A stretch of 64,000 nucleotides of DNA from Rivularia sp. MS3 (GTDB taxonomy: Bacteria; Cyanobacteriota; Cyanobacteriia; Cyanobacteriales; Nostocaceae), in the NCBI GenBank assembly GCA_019192545.1, contig JAHCMI010000012.1, positions 1-64,000 of the forward strand, read 5' to 3'. Numbering within the stretch: position 1 is the stretch's first letter; each line of letters opens with the position of its first letter. Under the pieces are notes generated by a model. The model had not been told where the DNA came from, searched no databases, and was given only the letters and a program-made list of their open reading frames with translations. Both the position numbers and the translations under genes were made by a program. Positions 24,510 to 31,775 of the stretch are shown here, piece after piece.

Positions 24510-24621
24510 GTTAGGAATATTTAAGGTCAATGGTTTAAGGTTAAAGGTCAAACGTTAAGGGTTTACATTATTCTTGCCCTGCAATTTTTCAATGACCGAT
24601 TTCTAACAATATACAAATTAA

Positions 24622-24652
24622 AAACAATCCTTACTTTACATAAGGATTGTTT
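24622..24652. terminator. Bidirectional intrinsic terminator between psb28 and mraY
   Basis: A perfect 12-bp stem (aaacaatcctta / taaggattgttt) with a 7-nt loop is flanked by A residues on the left. Read from the mraY side it gives a stem followed by a U run. It lies 32 bp beyond the mraY stop. Confidence 0.8.
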
Positions 24653-24684
24653 CAATCAAAATTTATTCAATTGTTTTTCAACAC

Positions 24685-25788
24685 TTACATCTGAGTAACT
24701 GCGAAAGCTACAGAAGCTAGTATTGCAGCGAGAATGTAAAATACGCTAACTACCTGTAGTTCAGACCAACCTGTAAGTTCTAAATGGTGATGTAAAGGTG
24801 CCATTTTGAACAAGCGCTTACCTTTGCCGTCAGGACCTTTTGTCGCTTTATAGTAACTTACCTGTGCCATTACTGAAAGCGTTTCTACAAAGAAGATTCC
24901 GCTGATTATAAACAGCGCCACTAAAGTATTAGACAACAGTCCAACCGCTGCTAAACCTCCTCCTAATGCTAGGGAACCTGTATCTCCCATAAAAACACGA
25001 GCGGGATTACGGTTGTGCGCTAGAAAACCCAGACAAGCACCGCTAAAAGAAGCACAGAAAACCATTAATCCAACTGAAGTTGGAGCAACAATTGCAGCTA
25101 AAGCTAACAATGCGATTGAAGCTGTACCGGCAGCTAGTCCATCCACACCGTCAGTTAAGTTTGTGGCGTTACTTTCTGCCACCATCACGAAACAAGATAA
25201 AGGTAAAAATAGCAACCACCCTAAAGGCAAAGAAAAGCCCAAGGGGAAAGAAATACTTGTAATAGCATCTGGTTGACTAATAAATAGCCATCCGCAAAAA
25301 GCAATTGCAAAACCGACTTGTAAAGCCAGCTTCATTTTAGGTGAAATACCTTTGTTTGACTTACGGCGAAGAATCTGCCAATCGTCAATCCAGCCAACAA
25401 AACCGTAGCTCAACGTCAAAGCAGATACAGCAACAGCGTCAGTTGCAAAACCTGATAAAGCACAAGCAACTACAATCGCAACGGGAACAAAAAATATGCC
25501 TCCCATCGTTGGCGTACCGGCTTTCTTTAAATGAGCTTGTGGTCCATCTTCACGAATGATTTGCCCAGCTTTTAGCGCTTGCAGCCAAGGAACAGCCCAA
25601 AAGCCCAATCCGGCAGCAATCAAAGCCGATAATAATAATGGTAAGGTTAAAGAAGTTCCTTGCCACGGAGAGCGAGAAGCTGCCCCATCTAAGACTAGTG
25701 CAGTTGCACCCAGTCCTATACCCAACAAAGAAACCAAACGGATACCATTAAGGTTGAAACCTTGGTTTGGAGATAATTTAGCGTCCAC
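24685..25788 (-). CDS. mraY: Phospho-N-acetylmuramoyl-pentapeptide transferase
   Basis: MraY transfers phospho-MurNAc-pentapeptide from UDP to undecaprenyl phosphate to form lipid I, the first membrane step of peptidoglycan synthesis. The 367-aa protein has about ten membrane helices. It shows GPQAHLKKAGTPTMGGI, the Asp-containing NATNLTDGVDGLAAG, FMGDTGSLALGG and the C-terminal FKMAPLHHHLELTGW, all expected active-site loops. The length and the somewhat long N terminus are normal for cyanobacteria. The DUF3134 gene follows upstream on the same strand at 80 bp spacing. Confidence 0.96.
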   Translation of the reverse strand: MDAKLSPNQGFNLNGIRLVSLLGIGLGATALVLDGAASRSPWQGTSLTLPLLLSALIAAGLGFWAVPWLQALKAGQIIREDGPQAHLKKAGTPTMGGIFFVPVAIVVACALSGFATDAVAVSALTLSYGFVGWIDDWQILRRKSNKGISPKMKLALQVGFAIAFCGWLFISQPDAITSISFPLGFSLPLGWLLFLPLSCFVMVAESNATNLTDGVDGLAAGTASIALLALAAIVAPTSVGLMVFCASFSGACLGFLAHNRNPARVFMGDTGSLALGGGLAAVGLLSNTLVALFIISGIFFVETLSVMAQVSYYKATKGPDGKGKRLFKMAPLHHHLELTGWSELQVVSVFYILAAILASVAFAVTQM

Positions 25789-25868
25789 GGAAATTTCCCT
25801 TCACTCCACACTATTTAAAAAATTCACACTCTCAGCACCATTTTGTGCTAATTTCCGTCCTCAACGAG

Positions 25869-26129
25869 CTAGTCTTCACTAGAAGTAGCATCGTCGTCAT
25901 CATCGTCATCGTCATCATCCTCATCCATGCCTTCTTCAAACTCATAATCCCCAATACCCATCAAGGAATTTATGTCTTGTCGTTTATCTTCAGCTTGTGG
26001 TTCGACTGGATCGCGAGATATTAAACGACCGTTTTCTTGCAACCAGTCTAATAGAGAAGATTCTTGTTTTAATGGAATTACAGAGGCTCTCCGACTACGG
26101 GGAACTTCGTATAAAGGAGAATTTAACAT
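25869..26129 (-). CDS. DUF3134 family protein with aspartate-rich tail
   Basis: This 86-aa cyanobacterial protein begins MLNSPLYEVPRSRRASVIPLK and continues SLLDWLQENGRLISRD, which I recognise as DUF3134. Residues 68-86 are almost entirely Asp/Glu (ten consecutive Asp), encoded by a tandem tca/tcg-type trinucleotide run at 25889-25925. It has no membrane segment. Function unknown. It may share a transcript with mraY, which lies 80 bp downstream. Confidence 0.85.
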   Translation of the reverse strand: MLNSPLYEVPRSRRASVIPLKQESSLLDWLQENGRLISRDPVEPQAEDKRQDINSLMGIGDYEFEEGMDEDDDDDDDDDDATSSED

Positions 26130-26364
26130 AAAGACTTTAGATACGAAGATAAGGAACTAACTTGACATTAAGAGTCTATCACTTGATACAGAATATTTTA
26201 GTTATTCATTCAACTCTTTTGTTGAGAAATCCGACAAAAAACTCTTTCGTTAATGATTGCTCCATAGTATTAGGCACATATTTCTTTGAATTTGTGTGGT
26301 GCTATACATATACACTCCCTTTATCAACTTTTTATTATCAACTTAAATTAAGGTCACCTTACCC

Positions 26365-26946
26365 ATGAGAAAAACTACTTTACTGGAATTAATCGCCGGA
26401 AAAAATCTTGGCACTAACGCAACCGAGACGGATAAACAAGCCATTCAATCGGCGATCGCTTACTTAGAAGACTTAAATCCAACAGCAAATCCCCTCGAAG
26501 CCACCGATTTATTAGAAGGTGACTGGCGGTTACTATACACAACAAGTTCCGAACTACTAAATCTTAACCGCATACCGCTAACAAATCTAAGTCAAATTTA
26601 TCAGTGTATCCGCGTAAAAACTAGAAGTGTTTATAACATTGCCGAAATTCATGGGTTGCCATTTCTTGAAGGTATAGTTAGTGTCGCTGCAAAATTCGAG
26701 CCAGTTTCCTCTAAGCGAGTTCAAGTTAAATTTGAACGTTCAATTATCGGTTTACAACGTTTAATAGATTACCAATATCCAGCAAACTTTATCGAAGAAA
26801 TTGCGGAAGGCAAGAAATTTCTTGCAATTGATTTTCCGATTAAAAGTAGCCAACAACAGGGATGGTTGGACATCACTTATTTGGATAACGATTTGCGTAT
26901 TGGTAGAGGAAACCAAGGCAGTATTTTTGTATTAACTAAGTCATGA
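26365..26946 (+). CDS. PAP/fibrillin domain protein
   Basis: This 193-aa protein of the plastid-lipid-associated protein (fibrillin) family is found in cyanobacteria and plastids, where members associate with lipids at thylakoids or plastoglobules. Visible signatures are LLEGDWRLLYTTSSELL near residues 50-66 and the C-terminal LDITYLDNDLRIGRGNQGSIFVL, which is strongly conserved. It lacks a signal peptide or membrane helix, as expected of a peripheral lipid-binding lipocalin-like fold. The long spacer before it suggests its own promoter. Confidence 0.92.
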   Translation: MRKTTLLELIAGKNLGTNATETDKQAIQSAIAYLEDLNPTANPLEATDLLEGDWRLLYTTSSELLNLNRIPLTNLSQIYQCIRVKTRSVYNIAEIHGLPFLEGIVSVAAKFEPVSSKRVQVKFERSIIGLQRLIDYQYPANFIEEIAEGKKFLAIDFPIKSSQQQGWLDITYLDNDLRIGRGNQGSIFVLTKS

Positions 26947-27040
26947 AATAATTCTTAATAAATATTTGGGAACAATTTAAGAACAAGACCTTATTATTCT
27001 AAAATAAGTACTTTGTCAAGGGGGTGAGATACCGTATTTA

Positions 27041-27170
27041 GGGAATAGGGAATAGGGAATAGGGAATAGGGCATGGGGATTTTGAATTTTAAGAGTTAGG
27101 AGTTAGGAGTTAGGAGTTATTTAACACTAATGCCCAATCCCCAATGCCCAATACCCAATTCCCAATGCCT
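27041..27170. repeat. gggaata, gagttag and caatgcc heptamer tracts
   Basis: Successive tandem tracts occur: gggaata (four copies from 27041), gagttag (three copies from 27097) and caatgcc/caatccc (27130-27170). They fill most of the 333-bp spacer before psaE. Confidence 0.9.
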
Positions 27171-27279
27171 ATCTAGACAAATAACTTAACAAAGCCTTTA
27201 TGGGAGTCCTTCAAGTTGTAAAGTGAAATCAATACAGCCCTGCATAAAAGGCAATTAAATAATTAAAGAGGCAAAACTT

Positions 27280-27654
27280 ATGGTTCAACGTGGTTCTAAA
27301 GTGCGCGTTCTCCGCCGTGAATCTTATTGGTATCAGGATGTAGGAACCGTAGCTACAGTTGATAAAAGCGGCATTATATATCCGGTAATTGTCCGTTTTG
27401 ATAAAGTTAATTACGCTGGTATCAACACCAATAACTTTGCACAAGACGAGTTAGTTGAAGTTGAAGCACCCAAAGCCAAAGCGAAAAAATCCACGCCTAC
27501 AGCTTCCGGTGGCAAGCAAACACCTGTAAATCCAAAAGAACGTGCTACCGGGCAAGGTACCAAACCTACTGGTAAAACAGGCGCTCAACCAGAATCTGCT
27601 GAAGCTAACGTTCAGAAAGAAGGTACTCCAGATCAAGGAACCGAAGCGCGTTAA
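27280..27654 (+). CDS. psaE: Photosystem I subunit IV (PsaE) with long C-terminal tail
   Basis: PsaE is a peripheral stromal-side PSI subunit that helps dock ferredoxin/flavodoxin and supports cyclic electron flow. Residues 1-65 form the SH3-like fold: [25 protein letters not shown], then [25 protein letters not shown]. The usual cyanobacterial protein ends near residue 70-75. Here an extra tail of about 55 residues, rich in Lys, Ala, Pro, Gly and Thr and apparently disordered, runs to residue 124. An SD-like aaagaggc precedes the ATG. The fpg start follows the stop by three bases, so the two genes form an operon. Confidence 0.96.
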   Translation: MVQRGSKVRVLRRESYWYQDVGTVATVDKSGIIYPVIVRFDKVNYAGINTNNFAQDELVEVEAPKAKAKKSTPTASGGKQTPVNPKERATGQGTKPTGKTGAQPESAEANVQKEGTPDQGTEAR

Positions 27655-27657
27655 ATT

Positions 27658-28572
27658 GTGCCAGAACTACCAGAAGTTGAAACAGTTAGAAGGGGTTTAA
27701 ATCAATTAACCCTACAACAAAAAATTACGGGAGGAGATGTGTTGCTAGATCGCACCATCGCCTACCCGTTTTCTGCTGAAGATTTTTTAAATGGTCTTAA
27801 AGAAAGGGAAATAATAACTTGGCATCGTCGCGGTAAGTATTTGATTGCAGAACTTAGTTCAGATTTAGGAGACAAGGAGACAAGGGGACAAGGTAAAAAA
27901 TCCTCCTCTCTCCCCCTCTCACCCTCCCCCACTCTCCCCCTGCACTCCTGCCTGGGCGTTCATTTACGAATGACTGGTCAGCTATTATGGTTGAATCAAA
28001 ATGAACCTTTACACAAGCACACGCGAGTCAGATTGTTCTTTGGTGGAGAATGGGAATTACGCTTCGTGGATCAGCGTACCTTTGGACAAATGTGGTGGGT
28101 TCCGCCTTTGGTTGAAGCGCAAAGTATTATTACCGGTTTAGCAAAGCTTGCAGCCGACCCTTTTTCAACAGAATTTACTGTAGACTATCTTGCAGACAAA
28201 CTCAAAAATCGCCGCCGCCCTATCAAGACTGCGCTACTAGATCAATCAGTGGTGGCGGGTTTAGGTAATATATATGCTGATGAAGCGTTGTTTCTTAGTA
28301 AAATACAACCCCAAATCCTGTGTCTAAATTTGCAAAGAGAACAGATACAGCGTCTGCATTCTGCGATTATTCAAGTCTTGAAAACTAGTATTGAAGCTGG
28401 TGGCACTACTTTCAGTAATTTTCTGAATGTTAAAGGCGTGAATGGTAACTACGCACATGTAGCTTGGGTTTACAACCGTACCGGAGAGCCTTGTCGAACT
28501 TGTAGCAATCCCATTGAGCGAATTAAGTTAGCGGGAAGATCCAGTCATTTTTGTCCCCAGTGTCAGCAGTGA
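27658..28572 (+). CDS. fpg: Formamidopyrimidine-DNA glycosylase with in-frame repeat insertion
   Basis: Fpg (MutM) excises oxidised purines such as 8-oxoguanine and cleaves the resulting abasic site. It starts at a GTG three bases after psaE, giving (M)PELPEVETVRRGL with the catalytic Pro. HLRMTGQLLW, QSVVAGLGNIYADEALF and a C-terminal zinc finger (CRTCSNPIERIKLAGRSSHFCPQC) are intact. At 304 aa it is about 25 residues longer than usual; residues 71-99 are encoded by a low-complexity tract (27868-27955; gacaagg units, then ccctctc units) like the intergenic repeats. The insert sits in a surface loop before the HLRMTG strand. Coupling to psaE would match repair capacity to photosynthetic oxidative load. 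Confidence 0.95.
   Translation: MPELPEVETVRRGLNQLTLQQKITGGDVLLDRTIAYPFSAEDFLNGLKEREIITWHRRGKYLIAELSSDLGDKETRGQGKKSSSLPLSPSPTLPLHSCLGVHLRMTGQLLWLNQNEPLHKHTRVRLFFGGEWELRFVDQRTFGQMWWVPPLVEAQSIITGLAKLAADPFSTEFTVDYLADKLKNRRRPIKTALLDQSVVAGLGNIYADEALFLSKIQPQILCLNLQREQIQRLHSAIIQVLKTSIEAGGTTFSNFLNVKGVNGNYAHVAWVYNRTGEPCRTCSNPIERIKLAGRSSHFCPQCQQ
27868..27955. repeat. Intergenic-type repeats embedded in fpg
   Basis: gacaagg/gggacaagg units followed by ccctctc/cccccactct units are identical in type to the tracts at 16878, 19690 and 44520. The insertion keeps the reading frame and adds about 29 codons. Confidence 0.85.
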
Positions 28573-28690
28573 ACAGTGATGAGCAGTCAGCAGTCAGCAG
28601 TCAGCAGTGAACAGTGAGCAATGAGCAGTGAACAGTGAACAGTGAGCAATTATAAACTTTTAACTCCTAACTCTTAACTCTTAACTATTT
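28562..28690. repeat. cagtgaacagtgagcag tandem repeats
   Basis: About nine degenerate units of cagtgaa/cagtcag/gagcagt are followed by taactcc/taactct units between fpg and ndhO. Confidence 0.9.
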
Positions 28691-28763
28691 TCCAATTCCC
28701 AATTCAGCATTCAAGCTACAATTCTGAGTGAAAATAATCCTATTTATTTAAAGAGGAAGGTTT

Positions 28764-28979
28764 ATGGCTGTGAAAAAAGGAACGATGGTTCGTGCTATCC
28801 GTGAAAAACTTGAAAACAGTGTAGAAGCAAAAGCAAGTGATTCTCGTCTTCCTTCCTACTTGTTTGAAACTGAAGGGGAAATTCTAGATACCAAAGGTGA
28901 TTATGCTTTGGTGAAGTTCGGAAAAGTTCCTACACCTAATATTTGGTTGCGTATGGATCAACTTGAAGAGTTTAAATAA
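28764..28979 (+). CDS. ndhO: NAD(P)H-quinone oxidoreductase subunit O
   Basis: NdhO is a small oxygenic-photosynthesis-specific subunit of thylakoid NDH-1, which drives cyclic electron flow and respiration. The 71-aa protein matches the family throughout: [22 protein letters not shown], then [15 protein letters not shown] and the C-terminal [17 protein letters not shown] good SD sequence (aaagaggaagg) precedes the ATG. It forms its own transcription unit, with terminator hairpins downstream. Confidence 0.96.
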   Translation: MAVKKGTMVRAIREKLENSVEAKASDSRLPSYLFETEGEILDTKGDYALVKFGKVPTPNIWLRMDQLEEFK

Positions 28980-29031
28980 TTTAAGTCTGCTGAGGAGATA
29001 TGTAGTACTTAGCTTTGGTAAGAATTAAGAA

Positions 29032-29063
29032 GCCCGATTATTTTTTGGAAAAGTCGGGTTTTC
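29032..29063 (+). terminator. Candidate ndhO terminator
   Basis: A cccga...tcggg stem with flanking A/T pairs (agcccgatt / aagtcgggttt) is followed by a short T run, about 50 bp beyond the ndhO stop. Confidence 0.55.
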
Positions 29064-29159
29064 CAGACTCTGCGATTTTTAGCAATTCTATAAGGCTACT
29101 ATATTCTGAGACTTACAGAAACTTGTAGGTATATCCTCGGAGGCTTTCAATAAATATAA

Positions 29160-29197
29160 AAAGGCGAAACTTAATTATGAAGTTTTGCCTTTTTTTG
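29160..29197 (+). terminator. Intrinsic terminator
   Basis: The stem aaggcgaaactt / aagttttgcctt (11 to 12 pairs including G-U, 7-nt loop) is followed by seven T residues. It lies about 180 bp past ndhO and insulates the next gene. It is the clearest Rho-independent terminator in the window. The rest of the 348-bp spacer holds no gene. Confidence 0.8.
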
Positions 29198-29327
29198 TAG
29201 ATGAAAATACTATTTAAAAAAAATCCATAGAAAATTTCTGAGAAAATTCCCTGATGTTTTTTATCATACCCTGAAAACACTTAGTACTAGATTATTCTAG
29301 AAAGTGAACTAACATTATTAACCCTCA

Positions 29328-30326
29328 ATGGCACTTAGAAAAACTCGTTTGCAGAGTAAGAAAGCTCAGTCTAAAAGTTCTTCTTCCAAGGTTAAAGCTC
29401 AAAGCAGTGCTGCTAAAGCAAAAGTAAAAAGTAGCACAAAAAAAGTAAAGCCTGAAGCTCAAACAGTAGAAGCCAAAGTTCTAAATGATGCACCTGAAGC
29501 TGAAGTAAAAAACACAGCTAAAAAAGCATCGAGCAAAACAAAGTCTGCTAGCACCACTGTAGGAAAGGTTAAAAATACAAGAAAGAAAGTATCTAGTAGA
29601 CGATTAGCTGCGGGCACCAAGGTAGAAAACGTGAAGTCTTCTACAAAGAAATCAGAAAAGCCTGCTGCTACCAAAGTAGAAAAGGTGAAATCTTCCACCA
29701 AGAAAGTTGCTAGTAAACCTGCTAGTACTACGAAGAAGGTTAAAGCACAAACATCTGCGTCTAAAAGTATTAATAATTCTGAAACTACTGCAAAAACTAA
29801 AAAAGTAGCTAGTAAACGATTAGCTGCTAATTCTTCAGTAGCGAAAGCCAAGACTACCACCAAGAAGAAAACAGCATCAGCTAAAACGACTAAAACTACT
29901 ACCAAGAAAGTTACTGCTAAAACCAAAGTTTCTACCAAGAAGACTCAGGATGAAACTCGTTTACTTCTTGCTCTGTGGAATTTAGGAGGAACAAAAGCCG
30001 AAGTTAAAACCACTGAAGTAACCGGTAGCGTACAGCGCAAAAACGAGAAGGCTGGAGAATATACTTCCATTCTTAAAAAGTTAGAAAAAGCTGGTGCAAT
30101 TAACAGTACTCGCAAGAGTAAAGTTGAAAGCATTAAGCTCACCGACAAAGGTTTAAAAATGCTTGATGAAGGACTTAAAACTCTTGATTTCCAATTCTAT
30201 GGAAAGCAAGTTGGAAGTATAGTTGCAAGTAAATTTGTTGGTGGGTTGCTCAAATGGATACGAGAAATGGATGGTGCAACAATTTCTTCCTCTGTAGAAA
30301 CCGAGCAATCCGAAATCGCATCCTAA
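29328..30326 (+). CDS. Histone-H1-like tail fused to a winged-helix domain
   Basis: This 332-aa protein has two parts. Residues 1-205 are low-complexity, made of Lys, Ala, Ser, Thr and Val in repeats such as KVKSSTKK and SSTKKVASK, resembling bacterial histone-H1-like or AlgP-like tails and strongly basic. Residues 205-310 form a winged-helix-like domain (TRLLLALWNLGGTKAEVKT to FVGGLLKWIREM). This domain is clearly homologous to the N-terminal domains of the wHTH proteins at 31007 and 35420, sharing TRLLLAL-x-LGG-x-K-x-EVK, KGL-xx-LD-xx-LK and LLKWI-x-EM. It lies 680 bp upstream of the first cassette on the same strand. DNA binding is very likely; a nucleoid or regulatory role for the cassettes is inference. 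The hydrophobic antisense frame over the tail is a shadow. Confidence 0.82.
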   Translation: MALRKTRLQSKKAQSKSSSSKVKAQSSAAKAKVKSSTKKVKPEAQTVEAKVLNDAPEAEVKNTAKKASSKTKSASTTVGKVKNTRKKVSSRRLAAGTKVENVKSSTKKSEKPAATKVEKVKSSTKKVASKPASTTKKVKAQTSASKSINNSETTAKTKKVASKRLAANSSVAKAKTTTKKKTASAKTTKTTTKKVTAKTKVSTKKTQDETRLLLALWNLGGTKAEVKTTEVTGSVQRKNEKAGEYTSILKKLEKAGAINSTRKSKVESIKLTDKGLKMLDEGLKTLDFQFYGKQVGSIVASKFVGGLLKWIREMDGATISSSVETEQSEIAS

Positions 30327-31006
30327 TATTTGAATCATGGTAATGTCGTCAGGGTGTTCCGTTTCAACTGTGTCACGAATGAGATAGTAAAGAGTTGACG
30401 AGCGCTGTACGTTTCGAGCTTAGACGACAATGTAGGTAATGAAAATGTAACGCTAAAGCAGGCTGTTAGAACGATTAAGGCTAGATAGATATCGCAGTTT
30501 GCTTCTCACAAACACAATGACTCGGTAATGTTTTGGCTAGCGATTGTATTGACTGCATATAAATTTCTATCTAGGGCTATTGAAATTTTATCTACCAAGA
30601 ACGTGTTCAAAATAATTAGGAAACGCGGATTGCAGAGTTTATTACTGATAAATTCTGCAATATCAGCGTATGAATTATAAAACCGATATTAAATTCGGGT
30701 GCTTGTTGCTGTTGTTGTTTGTCAATCTATGTCTTGTAAACTATAGTTTTGCAACGATAAAATCGATATATTTATGAATAATTTTAGATAATTTTTTACC
30801 TCCTTACCTTCAATTAGCTTTGAGGTAAACACCTATCTAAATAGTTGCAATGCAATGAAATAAATATATTTGTTTAGAGGTTATTCAAAAGAATTAAATT
30901 ATTTTTTAATACATATTGTTTAATAAGTTTTTTAGTACACACTCCAAGATTAAACAATTGTACTAATCTTAGTTAAAGCAAAATTAAGTCAACATAAAAA
31001 CTAATT
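30327..31006. other. 680-bp spacer upstream of cassette 1
   Basis: AT-rich non-coding DNA with no tandem repeats, unlike most spacers here. The word acacctatctaa occurs at 30828-30839 and again (acacctatctaa) before the ArsR gene near 48245. It presumably contains the cassette promoter. I see no RNA gene. Confidence 0.5.
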
Positions 31007-31717
31007 ATGTCACCTACAAAGATTCTTCCAGAAAATAAAAAAAATCAGGCTAAAACTCGTTTGCTTTTAGCTTTGCTTGAAGCCCAAGAGCCAGTAATGA
31101 AAACGAAGCTAAACGATAGGGTTGTGCCTGGTAAAGAAAAAGCAAAAGATTATCAAAGCGTATTTGATGAGCTTTTAGAAATTGGAGCTATTAAAAAATC
31201 AAAGAAAGGTTACTCTTTGGTATCTCCTAAAGGTTTGCAATTACTAGATGAAAATTTAAAAACTACAGATTTTGTATTTGAAGGAACAATTGTAGGAACT
31301 TGGGCAGCAAATGCTTTGTTGAAACTAATATATGAAAATAGCGCCAATCATAAGTATTTAAACGCTGATTCTCAATTACTCAACAACACAAAAATCCTTA
31401 AGAAAAATGAAGGTTTAGTTAACAATCAAGGATGTATTGAATCTTATAGCGATTTTGAATCTCAAATTCTGAATCTATTTGAAAAATTAGATAAGAGTTA
31501 CAACTACAGCGGATTAGTTCCTATATGGCATTTACGACGCGAATTAAGTAAGCAAGTAAGTCCAGAAAAATTCAATGACTGGATGATGCAGATGCAAGCT
31601 TCTCAATTGTTATATCTTCAAAGCGGTGAAGCTCGTGGAGCCAGTGAAGATGAAAAGCGAGATTCTATTCATAGTGAAATTAGAGGACTTTTATTTTTTG
31701 CGAGCAAACTTTCTTAA
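31007..31717 (+). CDS. Cassette 1 protein A: two-domain winged-helix protein
   Basis: This 236-aa protein has an N-terminal winged-helix-like domain at about residues 15-105 (KTRLLLALLEAQEPVMKTKL to LKTTDFVFEGTIVGTW). After a variable linker, a second domain at about 145-236 (LVPIWHLRRELSKQVSPEKFNDWMMQMQ to RGLLFFASKL) also looks like a winged helix. The second domain shares with the 35420 protein the pattern LVPI-xx-(L/I)RR, F-N-x-W, MQA and D-SI-xx-E-x-x-GL. I know no named family. It is the first gene of the cassette; the ATPase gene follows after 58 bp. It probably binds DNA as a specificity or regulatory subunit. Confidence 0.8.
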   Translation: MSPTKILPENKKNQAKTRLLLALLEAQEPVMKTKLNDRVVPGKEKAKDYQSVFDELLEIGAIKKSKKGYSLVSPKGLQLLDENLKTTDFVFEGTIVGTWAANALLKLIYENSANHKYLNADSQLLNNTKILKKNEGLVNNQGCIESYSDFESQILNLFEKLDKSYNYSGLVPIWHLRRELSKQVSPEKFNDWMMQMQASQLLYLQSGEARGASEDEKRDSIHSEIRGLLFFASKLS

Positions 31718-31775
31718 TTTATTTCCGTAACTAAAGCACTCCTCAACAACAAATATATACCTAATAGTTATATCC

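Noticed and set aside
29459-29938. 159-aa hydrophobic minus-strand frame rich in Val, Leu and Phe
   Set aside because: It is the antisense of the Lys/Ala/Thr repeat tail of the 29328 gene; AAG/GCT codons give CTT/AGC on the other strand and so a false membrane-like protein.
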